A DNA stretch of 64,000 nucleotides, from positions 294,261 to 358,260 of the forward strand of contig NZ_BAXR01000003.1 of the NCBI RefSeq assembly GCF_001310635.1, read 5' to 3'. The notes beneath the pieces were generated by a model. That model did not search any database, was not told the DNA's origin, and saw only the letters and a list, made by a program, of their open reading frames with translations. How positions within the stretch are numbered: position 1 is the stretch's first letter; each line of letters opens with the position of its first letter. The position numbers and the translations under genes were made by a program. Shown here piece by piece: positions 49,855 to 60,082 of this stretch. The stretch comes from Bacillus sp. JCM 19034. Its GTDB lineage: Bacteria; Bacillota; Bacilli; Bacillales; Bacillaceae_D.

Positions 49855-50259
49855 ATGGATCTCTTTGGAAGTTCTTCCATTAGAGCGCTAGAAACAGGCT
49901 TAAATGGAGCGCAAATTCGACAAAATGCTATTTCGCAAAATATAGCGAACGTTGATACACCTAATTATAAGGCCAAACAAGTTCAATTTAAGCATTTATT
50001 ACATGATGAGCTAGACAAACAGGGGTTGAAAGCTAACAGAACTCATAAAGACCATTATGAATTTCAGTCTGCAAACAGTCGTTTAGGACCAATCGTAACT
50101 GAAAATCGTAATACTTTATATAATCATAATGGTAACAATGTCGATATTGATCATGAAATGTCTGAACTCGCCAAGAATCAAATCTATTATAATGCATTAG
50201 TAGATCGATTAAATGGTAGCTTTCAAAGCTTGGAAACAGTGATAAGAGGAGGGCGTTAG
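49855..50259 (+). CDS. flgB: Flagellar basal-body rod protein FlgB
   Basis: FlgB is a proximal rod subunit. The 134 residues show the N-terminal rod motif SQNIANVDTPNYKAKQV and the C-terminal AKNQIYYNALVDRLNGSF. AAAAGGGGTG precedes the ATG. It opens the fla/che operon. Confidence 0.95.
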   Translation: MDLFGSSSIRALETGLNGAQIRQNAISQNIANVDTPNYKAKQVQFKHLLHDELDKQGLKANRTHKDHYEFQSANSRLGPIVTENRNTLYNHNGNNVDIDHEMSELAKNQIYYNALVDRLNGSFQSLETVIRGGR

Positions 50260-50261
50260 TG

Positions 50262-50720
50262 ATGACGATTTTCAATGGATTGAATACGAGTGCATCTGCT
50301 CTTACGACAAAGCGATTACGAATGGATGTGATTTCAGCAAATATTGCTAATGCGGATTCGACAAGAACCCGGTTTGTCGATGGACAATGGGAGCCATATC
50401 GTCGAAAAATGGTTGTCACATCACCAAATGAAGCTCCTTCATTTGCTAGTCAGTTGCAGCGTGCAATCGGTCGATCGAATTCGACAGTTGGAAATGGTGT
50501 TAAGGTTGATCGCATAGTTGAAGATCAGACTCCATTCAAGCAAGTATATAACCCAGATCACCCAGATGCTGACGAGAATGGATTTATTCAACTGCCAAAT
50601 GTTGACCCATTACGAGAAATGGTTGATTTAATGACCACGACAAGATCTTATGAGGCTAATGTAACAGCTATAAATGGGACAAAAAATATGCTATTGAAAG
50701 CACTTGAAATAGGTCGTTAA
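50262..50720 (+). CDS. flgC: Flagellar basal-body rod protein FlgC
   Basis: FlgC is a rod subunit partnering FlgB. The 152 residues show ISANIANADSTRTR, VDRIVEDQTPFKQVYNPDHP and the C-terminal TTTRSYEANVTAINGTKNML. The ATG at 50262 follows AGAGGAGGG; a GTG directly before it is possible. Confidence 0.95.
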   Translation: MTIFNGLNTSASALTTKRLRMDVISANIANADSTRTRFVDGQWEPYRRKMVVTSPNEAPSFASQLQRAIGRSNSTVGNGVKVDRIVEDQTPFKQVYNPDHPDADENGFIQLPNVDPLREMVDLMTTTRSYEANVTAINGTKNMLLKALEIGR

Positions 50721-50734
50721 AGGGAGGTAAATAA

Positions 50735-51034
50735 ATGGATTTAAGGATAACACCTTTTACAAATAGTCAAAATCAAGCTGTCCAGCGTAATACATATACA
50801 CCTGGTGAGGCACATGGAGCATTTAAAGCAGCTCTTAACGATGCGATGAAAGAAGTGAATGAAATGCAGCATGAGTCTCAACAAAAAACGGTCTTATTGG
50901 CAAAAGGTGAAATAAATGATTTACACGATGTTATGATTACAGGTCAAAAGGCTAGCGTAATGCTACAAGCAACTGTAGAAGTGCGAAATAAAGTAGTTGA
51001 AGCATATCAAGAAATAATGAGAATGCAAGTATAG
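50735..51034 (+). CDS. fliE: Flagellar hook-basal body protein FliE
   Basis: FliE connects the MS ring with the rod. The 99 residues include AFKAALNDAMKEVNEMQHES and GEINDLHDVMITGQKASVML, the family signature. GGGAGG precedes the ATG and fliF follows. Confidence 0.94.
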   Translation: MDLRITPFTNSQNQAVQRNTYTPGEAHGAFKAALNDAMKEVNEMQHESQQKTVLLAKGEINDLHDVMITGQKASVMLQATVEVRNKVVEAYQEIMRMQV

Positions 51035-51067
51035 TATGATGTTAATTGCTTTGATTCAGGAGGACAA

Positions 51068-52653
51068 ATGAACGAGAAGCTGACGAAATTTAAAGAGAGA
51101 TTTAATGAATTCTGGAATGGACGTTCCAAAAGACAACAATTGGTTATCTTATCTTCGATTGTTTCAATAATTGTTATTGTTGTATTGTTATCTTTTTTGC
51201 CACTAGAACAAATTATGAACCGCTTTACAGTAATTTAACGCTTGCAGAAACAGGACAAATTAAAGAAACATTGGATGCACGAGGTATTCCAGCTACAGTA
51301 TCTGATAATGGAACATCTATTTTAGTTCCTAACAATCTTGTAGACACGCTGAAAGTCGAACTAGCAGCAGAGGGGTTACCTAATAGCGGGACAATTGATT
51401 ATTCGTTTATTCAAGATCAAATGGGCTTTGGAATGACAGATAATGAATTCAATGTTATGGAACGTGCTTCTATGCAAACAGAGCTAGCTAGACTGATTCG
51501 CAATATGAATGGTGTTCATAATGCAAATGTCATGATAACTCTTCCAGAAGAAAGTGTCTGGTTAAATTCAACTCATGATTCGGCTACAGCAGCGATTGTG
51601 CTAGAGTTAGCTCCAGGACACCAGCTTGATTCTAGTCAAGTAAGAGCCCTTTACCATCTTGTATCAAAGAGTGTGCCGAATTTACCTATTGATAATATCG
51701 TCATTTCAGATCAAATGTTTAATGATTATTTTTATGAAGATCAAAATAATGAATCTCAATCCACGTTATCTGCTTTTGAACAGCAACGTGCGATTCAAAA
51801 TGAAATCGAGCACGATTTAACACGAAACCTTCAACAAATGTTAGGAACGATAGTTGGTCAAGACAGCGTCATAGTATCCGTAACAACAGATATTGATTTT
51901 ACACAAGAAAACCGTACGGAAGAATTAGTTGAACCTGTGAATATTGATAATATTGAGGGAATTGCAGTAAGTATTGAACGTATTGAGGAAACGTACAGTG
52001 GTGAAGGTATTGAAGAAGGTGGGATTGAAGGTACAGGAGATGGGATTATCAACTATCCCGGTCCATTAGGACAAGGCCCAGTTGATTTTGAACGTACCGA
52101 AGAACGAATTAATAACGAAGTAAACAGGATTAATCGTGATATCGTTGAAAGTCCATATAAAATTAGAGATCTTGGAATACAGGTAATGGTCGAACCTCCA
52201 GAAGGTTTTGATACACTACCACAAGATCAATTAAATGATATTCAGCAAATTTTAGGCACGATTGTTAGAACAAGTATTTCAAGTGTATATGCTGAAGAAT
52301 TAACCCAGGAAGAAATAAGTGAGAAAATAGTTGTTAGTTCGCACCCATTTAACGGTAGAACTATCACAGAATTTGAACCTACAATGGGGATTCCAACATG
52401 GGTTTATGTAATTGGTGGCATATTAGTAGCACTGATTTTATTGCTGCTCTTTATCTTAATGAGAAATAGAAGAAAGAGAGCGGAAGAGGTACAAGGTGAA
52501 GTATCAGATGAGAGACGGCCTTATGATTTGCCTGATTTGCCAGATGAAGATTCATCAGAATCTGCTGCAAAAAAGAAACAACTTGAAAAGTTAGCAAAAG
52601 AAAAGCCAGAAGATTTTTCTAAGTTACTAAGAACTTGGTTATCTGAAGATTAG
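51068..52653 (+). CDS. fliF: Flagellar MS-ring protein FliF, frameshifted
   Basis: FliF forms the membrane MS ring, the base of the flagellar motor. The start MNEKLTKFKERFNEFW at 51068 leads into a first membrane helix (about residues 25-45). One T is missing in 51193-51198; adding it restores NYEPLYSNLTLAETGQIKE. The periplasmic ring region has GLPNSGTIDYSFI and LYHLVSKSVPNLP. A second membrane helix (about 450-472, TWVYVIGGILVALILLLLFI) precedes the FliG-binding tail. The corrected length is about 528 residues. Confidence 0.94.
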
Positions 52654-52664
52654 GAGGAGAGAAA

Positions 52665-53678
52665 ATGGCTGTAACAAAAAGAGGAATTACTGGGAAACAA
52701 AAGGCTGCCATTCTTCTGATTTCTCTCGGACCAGATGTATCTGCTCAAGTTTATAAACATCTTTCAGAGGAAGAAATTGAAAAATTAACGCTTGAAATTG
52801 CTAATGTTCGTAAAGTTGATAGCGAACTAAAGGAAGAGATTTTGGAGCAATTTCATTCACTTGTATTAGCTCAAGATTATATTGCTCAAGGTGGTATTGG
52901 CTATGCTAAAAGCATATTAGAGAAGGCTTTAGGGGAAGATAATGCGATGGATATTATAAATCGTTTAACATCCACGTTGCAAGTAAGGCCATTTGATTTT
53001 GCTCGTAAAGCCGATGCCTCACAAATATTAAATTTTATTCAAAATGAACACCCACAAACAATTGCTCTGATTCTGTCGTATTTAGAGTCTGAACAGGCAG
53101 GGCAAATTTTATCTGCTCTTCCGCAGGAAGTACAAGCAGATGTGGCAAAAAGGATCGCGGTAATGGACAGTACGTCTCCAGAAATTATTAACCAAGTTGA
53201 AGCTATTCTTGAGCAAAAACTGTCATCAACCGTTACACAAGATTATACAGAAGCTGGTGGAATTGAATCAGTTGTTGAAGTTTTAAATAGTGTTGATCGA
53301 AGTACAGAGCGAACGATTCTTGATGCATTAGAAATACAAGACCCAGAATTAGCAGAAGAAATCAAGAAAAGGATGTTTGTATTTGAAGATATTGTTACAC
53401 TCGATAATCGCAGCATTCAGAGGGTTATTCGAGATGTTGAAAATGAAGATTTACAATTATCATTAAAAGTTGCTAGTGATGAAGTGAAGGAAATTATCTT
53501 CAGTAATATGTCACAACGAATGGCAGAAGCATTTAAAGATGAAATGGAATTTATGGGGCCTGTTCGATTGAAGGATGTCGAAGAAGCACAATCTAGAATT
53601 GTTTCTGTAATCCGGAGCCTTGAAGAAGCGGGAGAGATTGTTATCGCCCGTGGCGGAGGAGACGATATTATTGTCTAA
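52665..53678 (+). CDS. fliG: Flagellar motor switch protein FliG
   Basis: FliG transmits torque between stator and rotor. The 337 residues show GKQKAAILLISLGPDVSA, the EHPQTIALILSYL (EHPQ) motif, and the C-terminal torque helix region DIVTLDNRSIQRVIRDVE and VRLKDVEEAQSRIV. AGGAGG precedes the ATG. It overlaps the start of fliH. Confidence 0.96.
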   Translation: MAVTKRGITGKQKAAILLISLGPDVSAQVYKHLSEEEIEKLTLEIANVRKVDSELKEEILEQFHSLVLAQDYIAQGGIGYAKSILEKALGEDNAMDIINRLTSTLQVRPFDFARKADASQILNFIQNEHPQTIALILSYLESEQAGQILSALPQEVQADVAKRIAVMDSTSPEIINQVEAILEQKLSSTVTQDYTEAGGIESVVEVLNSVDRSTERTILDALEIQDPELAEEIKKRMFVFEDIVTLDNRSIQRVIRDVENEDLQLSLKVASDEVKEIIFSNMSQRMAEAFKDEMEFMGPVRLKDVEEAQSRIVSVIRSLEEAGEIVIARGGGDDIIV

Positions 53679-54455
53679 GATCATCAAGTCGAATTTTTCA
53701 AAGCGAAATGGATCACAAGCAAAAACGATTTCTATTTTAAAAAAGTTTCAACATGAGACATTTTTAGAGAATACAACATTACCTGAGGAACAGACTAGCA
53801 ATGATTCGTCAATCGGTTTTGAAAGAGAGCTCAAAGAAAAGAAGTTAGAAGCAGAATTAATCGTTAAGAAGGCCCACGAAGAGGCGGAGACAATCAATAA
53901 GCAGATTCAAGAACAGCTTAAAAATGCGGAACAAAAACAACTTGAACTTTTTGAACAGGCACAGAAAAATGGTTTTGAAGAAGGGTACACTCAAGGGCAA
54001 AAGGAAGGATTACAATCTTATAACGAGTTAATTGACAAAGCGAGAAGCATTGTTGCGTTGTCAGAACAACAATTCAAACAGCAAATTGAAGAGGCAGAGC
54101 TTTAATTGTCGAAATAGCAGCTTCTTTAGCAAACCGGATTATAGGTGTTAAATTATCAGAAGACAATGAAACTTGGAAAAGTATGCTAAAGCAATTGATG
54201 AACGAAGTAAGAGAGCATGATCATATTAAGATTTATGTCCATCCAGAATCGTATGAGCTAACAATCCTACAAAAGGATGAGTTAGAACAATTGTTAAGCC
54301 ATTGTGAGCACATATATATATATCCTGATGCGGGCTTGATGAAGAATGGATGTATCATTGAAACGAAACATGGTCGTATCGATGCAAGTATTGATCGTCA
54401 ATTAAACGAACTAAAGGCACAATTATTAGCAATGCTTAAGGAGGATGCACCTTGA
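53671..54455 (+). CDS. fliH: Flagellar export ATPase regulator FliH, frameshifted
   Basis: FliH binds and restrains the export ATPase FliI. The TTG at 53671 inside fliG follows GGCGGAGGAG and gives LSKIIKSNFSKRNG, matching the family start. A Lys/Glu-rich coiled coil follows, then YTQGQKEGLQSYNELIDKAR. One A is missing near 54096; adding it restores ARALIVEIAASLANRIIGVK and joins the C-terminal region (IKIYVHPESYEL; GRIDASIDRQLNEL). Its stop overlaps the fliI start. Confidence 0.9.
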
Positions 54456-55773
54456 ACATTCAGTCTTTACCAAGTCTAATTCCACAGTTATCTCCATTTA
54501 AGTGGTATGGTAAAGTGACACAGGTAATAGGACTTATGATTGAATCAAAAGGACCTCAAGCTTCTATTGGTGACCTTTGTTACATCACGACTGGAAAGAA
54601 ACCATCGACAAAAGTTCGTGCTGAGGTTGTTGGTTTTCGTGATGAATTTGTTTTACTAATGCCATTAAATGGAACAACAGAAATCTCGCCAGGTAGTTTA
54701 GTAGAGGCTACCGGTAAACCTTTAGAAATAAAAGTGGGTACACAGTTAATTGGGTCTATTATCGATGGTTGTGGCGAATTATTATCAAAAGATTCACTAC
54801 CGAAAGGACTTACTTCTTTTCAAACGGACAACCCCCCGCCAAATCCGATGAGTAGGCCGAGGATAACGGAATCGATGTCATTGGGAGTTCGAGCTATTGA
54901 TGCGTTATTTACAGTTGGTAAAGGACAGAGAATTGGGATTTTTGCCGGAAGTGGTGTCGGAAAAAGTACTTTATTGTCAATGTTAGCTCGTAATTCTGCA
55001 GCAGATATTAATGTGATTGCTTTAATTGGTGAGCGTGGAAGAGAAGTGAAGGAATTTATCGAACGTGATTTAGGAACGGAAGGATTAAAACGATCAATTG
55101 TTGTTGTCGCAACCTCAGATCAACCAGCTTTGATGAGAATAAAGGGTGCCATGACAGCTACAGCAATTGCAGAGTATTTCCGTCAACAGGGGCTTGCTGT
55201 TAATTTAATGATGGATTCTGTTACCCGTGTAGCGATGGCTCAAAGGGAAATTGGATTAGCAATAGGTGAGCCGCCCACATCAAAGGGGTATACACCATCA
55301 GTATTTGCCTTATTACCACGTTTGTTAGAGAGGTCTGGTACCGACGAAAATGGTTCCATTACGGCCTTTTACACCGTTTTAGTTGATGGTGATGATTTAA
55401 ATGAGCCAATTGCTGATACAGTTCGTGGAATATTAGACGGGCATTTAGTACTTGATCGGAAACTAGCACAAAAAGGCCAGTTCCCAGCAATTAATGTATT
55501 AAAAAGCGTAAGTAGGGTAATGGCAGATATAGTTTCAGAGGATCATAAAAAGCTGCTGATATCATTCGTTACTATTTATCGCTATTCGAAGATAACGAGG
55601 ATTTAATAAATATCGGTGCTTATAAAAAAGGGAGTTCTTTAGAAATCGATCAAGCCATAAACATACAACCGCAAATTGTAGCTTTTTTAACGCAAGGAAC
55701 GGATGAGAAATCAACAATCGATCAATCGGTAAAAGCTCTTATCAAACTAGTCGAAAATGGTGGTAAATCATGA
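54452..55773 (+). CDS. fliI: Flagellum-specific export ATPase FliI, frameshifted
   Basis: FliI is the hexameric F1-like ATPase of flagellar export. It shows Walker A GIFAGSGVGKSTLLSMLAR, VIALIGERGREVKEF, MMDSVTRVAMAQREIGLA and LVDGDDLNEPIADTVRGILD. One A is missing in 55547-55551; adding it restores KKAADIIRYYLSLFEDNEDL, followed by NIGAYKKGSS. It ends at TGA 55771-55773. It starts with TTG after AAGGAGGATG. The corrected length is about 440 residues. Confidence 0.95.
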
Positions 55774-56206
55774 ATTTTCATTTCACATTACAAAAAGTAC
55801 TAGAGCTAAAGGAAGCTAAAAAAATGAGCGTGAAGCGGAATATAAAGCTGCGATTGATCATTTTGAGGGAGTAGCAACAGAACTTTACCACCTACTGAAG
55901 AAAAAAGAAAGTTTAGAAGAAAAGGCAAGAACGGAATTGCAACAAGGCACTTCAATTAAGGCAATTCGATTTCAAGAAACAATTATTTCACGTTTAGAAA
56001 ACGAGATCCTTATCTTACAACAGCAAACTCAACGAGCACGTACAATGATGCAAAGTAAACAACGGCAATTAATAGACGCATCAGTGGAGTTGAAAAAATA
56101 TGAAAAGATGAAACAACGACAGCATGAGCAATTTCTTGAAGAGTCTAAACGATTAGAAATTATAGAAATGAATGAACTATCGATTCAGGCATTTGTGAAT
56201 CGGTGA
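55770..56206 (+). CDS. fliJ: Flagellar export chaperone FliJ, frameshifted
   Basis: FliJ is the coiled-coil stalk-like protein of the export ATPase. The start MNFHFTLQKVLELKEAKK overlaps the fliI stop (ATGA). One A is missing in 55818-55824; adding it restores KNEREAEYKAAIDHFEGVA. The rest is one long coiled coil ending ELSIQAFVNR. The corrected length is about 145 residues, usual for the family. Confidence 0.9.
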
Positions 56207-56220
56207 AAATAGGTGAGTAT

Positions 56221-56793
56221 ATGAGTAATAAAGAACGTTCTTATAGTAAGCTTCAATTATTCTTTTTAGTCATTTTTATTCCAATCATTTTTGGGTTAGT
56301 GCTATTTGGGTTCATATTTTCGTTAATAGGATTTGATATCACGAAACAATTACAAAAGGTTGGTTCGAATATTCCGATTGTTGCGAATTGGGTACCAGAA
56401 GAACAAGAGCAAGCAGACGGTATTTCTGAGGAATCCTATGAGCAGTTAGAAGAGGATTTATTGGAAAAGGATCAAGAGATTGCCAGACTCACTTCAGAAG
56501 TTGAATATAAACAGCTTGAAATATTGGAACTTCAAGATGAGATTGCTGAATTACAAGAGGAATTAGAGGATCAAGGTCAGGAAGAAGTCGTTATTCAAGA
56601 ATCATTGCAAGAAATAGGAAAATTATATGAACTAATGTCGGAGGATAAGGCAGCAAGTTTGTTAAGTCAATTGGATCCCGACGAGGCTGTTATGCACTTG
56701 CGTTTTGTTTCAGTTGAACATAGAGCAGCCATTTTAGAAGAAATGGAAGACGAAAAAGCAGTTGAATATTTAAGAAGACAATTAAGTGACTAA
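56221..56793 (+). CDS. ylxF: MotE/YlxF-like flagellar membrane protein
   Basis: The 190 residues have one N-terminal membrane helix (about 15-40, LFFLVIFIPIIFGLVLFGFI). A long acidic coiled coil follows (YKQLEILELQDEIAELQEEL), then a C-terminal MgtE_N-like helical domain (MSEDKAASLLSQLDPDEAVM). This is the architecture of YlxF and of MotE-like stator or export chaperones. The ATG at 56221 follows AGGTGAG; a GTG at 56203 overlaps the fliJ stop and is an alternative. Confidence 0.88.
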   Translation: MSNKERSYSKLQLFFLVIFIPIIFGLVLFGFIFSLIGFDITKQLQKVGSNIPIVANWVPEEQEQADGISEESYEQLEEDLLEKDQEIARLTSEVEYKQLEILELQDEIAELQEELEDQGQEEVVIQESLQEIGKLYELMSEDKAASLLSQLDPDEAVMHLRFVSVEHRAAILEEMEDEKAVEYLRRQLSD

Positions 56794-56827
56794 ATAGCGA
56801 ACTAACTTATTGAAAGGAGGTGAAAAA

Positions 56828-58261
56828 GTGAATATGCTTATGATGCTGAAGACACATCAACAACCAGCTGTGCAAAATGAACCAATATCGTTTTCTTCAA
56901 GTGCGAATCAAAGTGATTTTGGATTATTGTTAGGGAGCATGCTTGATGAACAACACGTGAATCAAGATCAGGAAAGCGTCGAGGAGAATAAGCGGTCAGA
57001 AAATTCACCCATGACTTTGGAAAAGGAAGAACTAAGAGAGATATTTGCCGATCTTGGTGTAGACGAAGGCTGGAAGGAAATATTGGCTGAACTTGGAGAA
57101 AGTGAAGGTTGGAACGCACTTTTCGAATCATTTCATAATTTTCTTTCTGTTTTAAATCTATCGGAACTGATCGAGGAGATAGATCTTCAAAGCTGGCAAA
57201 ATAACGATGAAATAAGAGAAATTTGGACTGAATTTCCTTCTGATGTGCAACAAACATTATATTTGTTTTTTATGGACGAAGAGTATCGTGACCTACAAAA
57301 GTTCACTAAAAATGAACAGTTCAACGTCATGTTATTTTTCGCACGTCTAAGTGATAATCACACTGCTTTAAGTCGTTTATTGACGCAAAGTGAAGACAAT
57401 GCGACTGTACAAAATGCCATTAATTTTCTGTCTGAAATGAAAGTTCAAATTAGACAATTACTAAATACGTCTGGTTTTAACGAAACAGGATCTAGACAAC
57501 ATTTCATGCACGGAAATGTACTCGAAAATGGTTTATATAGCAGGAGTATAAAAGAAAAACGACTAAACAATAAAGTAGATGTCGGACAGGTAGTAGGTAC
57601 AAATGATAGTTTAATCGGAACGAAGAATCAAGTTAAGAATGAGGAATTCTTAAGGGGCTTACTAGAATTGAATGCTTACAAAGGAAATGGAAATAAGCCA
57701 TCAAGTGAAGGGAAGGTGGAAACACCAGCGTTAAAAGTGGAGCAGTCAAATCAGCTTTTACAAGTTCCTCACGAATTGCAAGCAGCTTCTAGGAAGAATG
57801 AGCAATTGACAATTCACTTAGGAGAGCAATTGCCACGAGAATTACAGCAAAAGCAGTTCTTAAGACAATTTCAAAACCTTTTGCATCATGCTCAATTATC
57901 CCAAACAAAAGATGGAGTTCAATCTTTAACGGTAAAGCTGCATCCTGAGCATTTAGGACGTCTAGAGGTACAATTAACTCAAATGAATGGCTTATTGTCA
58001 GCCAAAATCTTGGTCAGCCAAACTCTCACAAAAGAGCTGATAGAAAGTCAGATTTCACAATTGAGACAAGCATTCATCCAACAACAGCTACCTGTCGAGA
58101 AATTGGAAATTATGCAGCAGCAATCTCAATTTGAGAGAGAAAAGGAAGGCTCTACATCCGAACAGCAGCAACATGATTCAAATGAAGAAAAAAATGATGA
58201 ATCAAAGGATTTTCACGATGAGCTACAAGACTTTTTATATTCAATAAATGAACAAGTTTAG
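56828..58261 (+). CDS. fliK: Flagellar hook-length control protein FliK
   Basis: FliK measures hook length and switches export specificity through FlhB. The N-terminal two thirds are poorly conserved and rich in Glu, Asn and Gln. The C-terminal Flg_hook domain shows VQSLTVKLHPEHLGRLEVQL and LRQAFIQQQLPVEKLEI. The GTG at 56828 follows AAAGGAGGTG. The tail after it is rich in Glu, Gln and Asp. Confidence 0.92.
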   Translation: MNMLMMLKTHQQPAVQNEPISFSSSANQSDFGLLLGSMLDEQHVNQDQESVEENKRSENSPMTLEKEELREIFADLGVDEGWKEILAELGESEGWNALFESFHNFLSVLNLSELIEEIDLQSWQNNDEIREIWTEFPSDVQQTLYLFFMDEEYRDLQKFTKNEQFNVMLFFARLSDNHTALSRLLTQSEDNATVQNAINFLSEMKVQIRQLLNTSGFNETGSRQHFMHGNVLENGLYSRSIKEKRLNNKVDVGQVVGTNDSLIGTKNQVKNEEFLRGLLELNAYKGNGNKPSSEGKVETPALKVEQSNQLLQVPHELQAASRKNEQLTIHLGEQLPRELQQKQFLRQFQNLLHHAQLSQTKDGVQSLTVKLHPEHLGRLEVQLTQMNGLLSAKILVSQTLTKELIESQISQLRQAFIQQQLPVEKLEIMQQQSQFEREKEGSTSEQQQHDSNEEKNDESKDFHDELQDFLYSINEQV

Positions 58262-58273
58262 GTGTGTGATCAT

Positions 58274-58735
58274 ATGCCAACAGTAAATGAAAGTTTATAT
58301 TTACAAAATCAACAGTCACAGCAACTGAATAATAAACAAAATATTCTAGGTAAAGATGACTTTTTAAAGATTTTAATTGCTCAGTTACAAAATCAAGATC
58401 CTGCTAATCCAATGGATGATCGTGAGTTTATTGCACAAATGGCTCAGTTTTCATCTTTAGAACAGATGACTAATATGAACCAAGCTATTCAATCATTTGT
58501 TCAATTGCAACAAAGTCAAAGCTTAGTTCAGCATAGTGAACTGATTGGAAAAACGGTTCAATGGAAGCGAGAAGTTGAAATTGATGAGTACCGGACAGAA
58601 ACGATATATGAAAATCATGTAGTGAAATCTGTTCGTCTTGAAAGTGATGGGAAAATCCGTGTGTTGTTAGAAAATGATCGCTGGATTCATAGTGATCAAA
58701 TTGTTCAAATAAGCAATAAAAATAATGATGAATAG
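58274..58735 (+). CDS. flgD: Flagellar hook capping protein FlgD
   Basis: FlgD caps the growing hook. The 153 residues show the conserved [20 protein letters not shown] and [20 protein letters not shown]. The short C-terminal part matches the Bacillus form. The ATG at 58274 follows AGGTGTG; a GTG at 58262 is possible. Confidence 0.94.
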   Translation: MPTVNESLYLQNQQSQQLNNKQNILGKDDFLKILIAQLQNQDPANPMDDREFIAQMAQFSSLEQMTNMNQAIQSFVQLQQSQSLVQHSELIGKTVQWKREVEIDEYRTETIYENHVVKSVRLESDGKIRVLLENDRWIHSDQIVQISNKNNDE

Positions 58736-58750
58736 AGGAAGTGAATGTGT

Positions 58751-59134
58751 ATGGATCCTCGGGTTCATTTGCGTTCGTTAGCACCACTTCCAAGCTCGCC
58801 AGTTAAAAATGTGAAAAACATTAATCGTGAAAAATCGAATTTTAAAAATGTTTTTCAATCAGAACTGGATAACTTTCAAAAATTAATAATAACGAAACAT
58901 GCTAAAAGTCGGATTGAATCAAGAAATATTTTAATTGACGACAAAAAGTGGCTTGAAATAGAGCAGAAGATGACGGAGGCAAAAGAAAAAGGATTAAAAG
59001 AGTCGGTTGTAATAACCGATGAAGCAACATTACTAGTAAATGCACAAACACATACAGTGATTACAGCATTACTCCGATCCGAAGCAAAAGACCAAATATT
59101 TTCAAATATTAACGGTACGATACTAATTGATTAA
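58751..59134 (+). CDS. Flagellar operon protein of the TIGR02530 family
   Basis: The 127 residues match the small flagellar operon protein family found between flgD and flgE in Bacillus. Features are ITKHAKSRIESRNILIDDKK, LKESVVITDEATLLVNAQT and a C-terminal INGTILID. Function is unknown. AGGAAGTGA precedes the ATG at 58751; an ATG at 58745 is also in frame. Confidence 0.85.
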   Translation: MDPRVHLRSLAPLPSSPVKNVKNINREKSNFKNVFQSELDNFQKLIITKHAKSRIESRNILIDDKKWLEIEQKMTEAKEKGLKESVVITDEATLLVNAQTHTVITALLRSEAKDQIFSNINGTILID

Positions 59135-59208
59135 GGCTGGACGAAAAGGGAAGTCTTTGACTACTGAATGACAGATGTAGTCAACAAAAAAAAGGAGGAA
59201 CTGTAAAA

Positions 59209-60006
59209 ATGTTAAGATCAATGTATTCTGGTATCTCAGGTTTGAAAAACATGCAAACCAAGTTAGACGTAATCGGAAATAACATTGCCAATGTTAATAC
59301 ATTTGGTTATAAAAAGGGAAGAGCAACGTTTAAAGATATGATCAGCCAGCAAATTGCTGGAGCATCAGCTCCGGGAGCAGGCCTAGGTGGAACAAATCCA
59401 AGACAGATCGGATTAGGCTCGATGATTTCATCTATCGATACAGTACATACTGGAGGAAGCCTACAAAATACAAATCGAGAGTTAGATTTAGGGATTTCTG
59501 GTGATGGATATTTTCGAGTGTCTGATGAGGATGGAGAGAATATTTTTTATACACGTGCTGGGAACTTTTACTTCGATGAAGAAGGTTACATCGTAAACGC
59601 GGACGGCTACTATCTACTTGCTGATGATGGCAGAATACAGCTTGAACCAGGTACATTTGCTAGCTTTAGCATTGGACAAACAGGTCAAGTTAACTACATC
59701 GATAACGACGGTGAACTTCAGGAAGCAGCTACAATCTCTCTGGCATATTTTGCAAACCCTGAAGGTTTACAAAAAGCAGGATCAAACCTCTACCAAATTA
59801 GTGCAAACTCAGGAGAAGAAAATGCTACTACGCCTGGGGAAGAAGGTACGGGTCTCCTTGTTGCGGGGACATTAGAAATGTCAAATGTAGATTTATCAGA
59901 GGAATTTACTGAGATGATTGTTGCCCAACGTGCTTTTCAAGCAAATACTCGTATTATTACGACATCGGATGAAATTTTGCAAGAATTAGTAAATCTGAAG
60001 CGTTAA
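59209..60006 (+). CDS. flgE: Flagellar hook protein FlgE
   Basis: FlgE builds the hook. The 265 residues match the short hook protein of Bacillus (formerly labelled FlgG). The N-terminus is MLRSMYSGISGLKNMQTKLD with GNNIANVNTFGYKK, the middle has DLGISGDGYFRVSDEDG, and the C-terminus is MSNVDLSEEFTEMIVAQRAF. AAGGAGG precedes the ATG. It is the principal export substrate before FliK switching. Confidence 0.94.
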   Translation: MLRSMYSGISGLKNMQTKLDVIGNNIANVNTFGYKKGRATFKDMISQQIAGASAPGAGLGGTNPRQIGLGSMISSIDTVHTGGSLQNTNRELDLGISGDGYFRVSDEDGENIFYTRAGNFYFDEEGYIVNADGYYLLADDGRIQLEPGTFASFSIGQTGQVNYIDNDGELQEAATISLAYFANPEGLQKAGSNLYQISANSGEENATTPGEEGTGLLVAGTLEMSNVDLSEEFTEMIVAQRAFQANTRIITTSDEILQELVNLKR

Positions 60007-60041
60007 TGAAATAAATTGGATAGGAATGACTAAAGGAGGCT

Positions 60042-60066
60042 GGACTAGGATGCAATCTCCTAGTCC
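60042..60066 (+). promoter_or_regulatory. Hairpin between flgE and swrD
   Basis: GGACTAGGA and TCCTAGTCC form a perfect 9-bp stem in the short gap. A strong ribosome site (AAAGGAGG) lies just upstream and the swrD ATG 12 bases downstream. No clear T run follows, so it is more likely translational than a terminator. Confidence 0.5.
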
Positions 60067-60082
60067 ATTATATTATTTATGA
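60050..60082 (+). CDS. Possible 10-codon leader peptide overlapping swrD
   Basis: The ATG at 60050 lies 10 bases after AAAGGAGG and encodes MQSPSPLYYL. Its TGA (60080-60082) overlaps the swrD ATG (60079-60081) as ATGA. swrD itself has no ribosome site, so translation of this leader may bring ribosomes to it. The short length leaves chance possible. Confidence 0.45.
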   Translation: MQSPSPLYYL

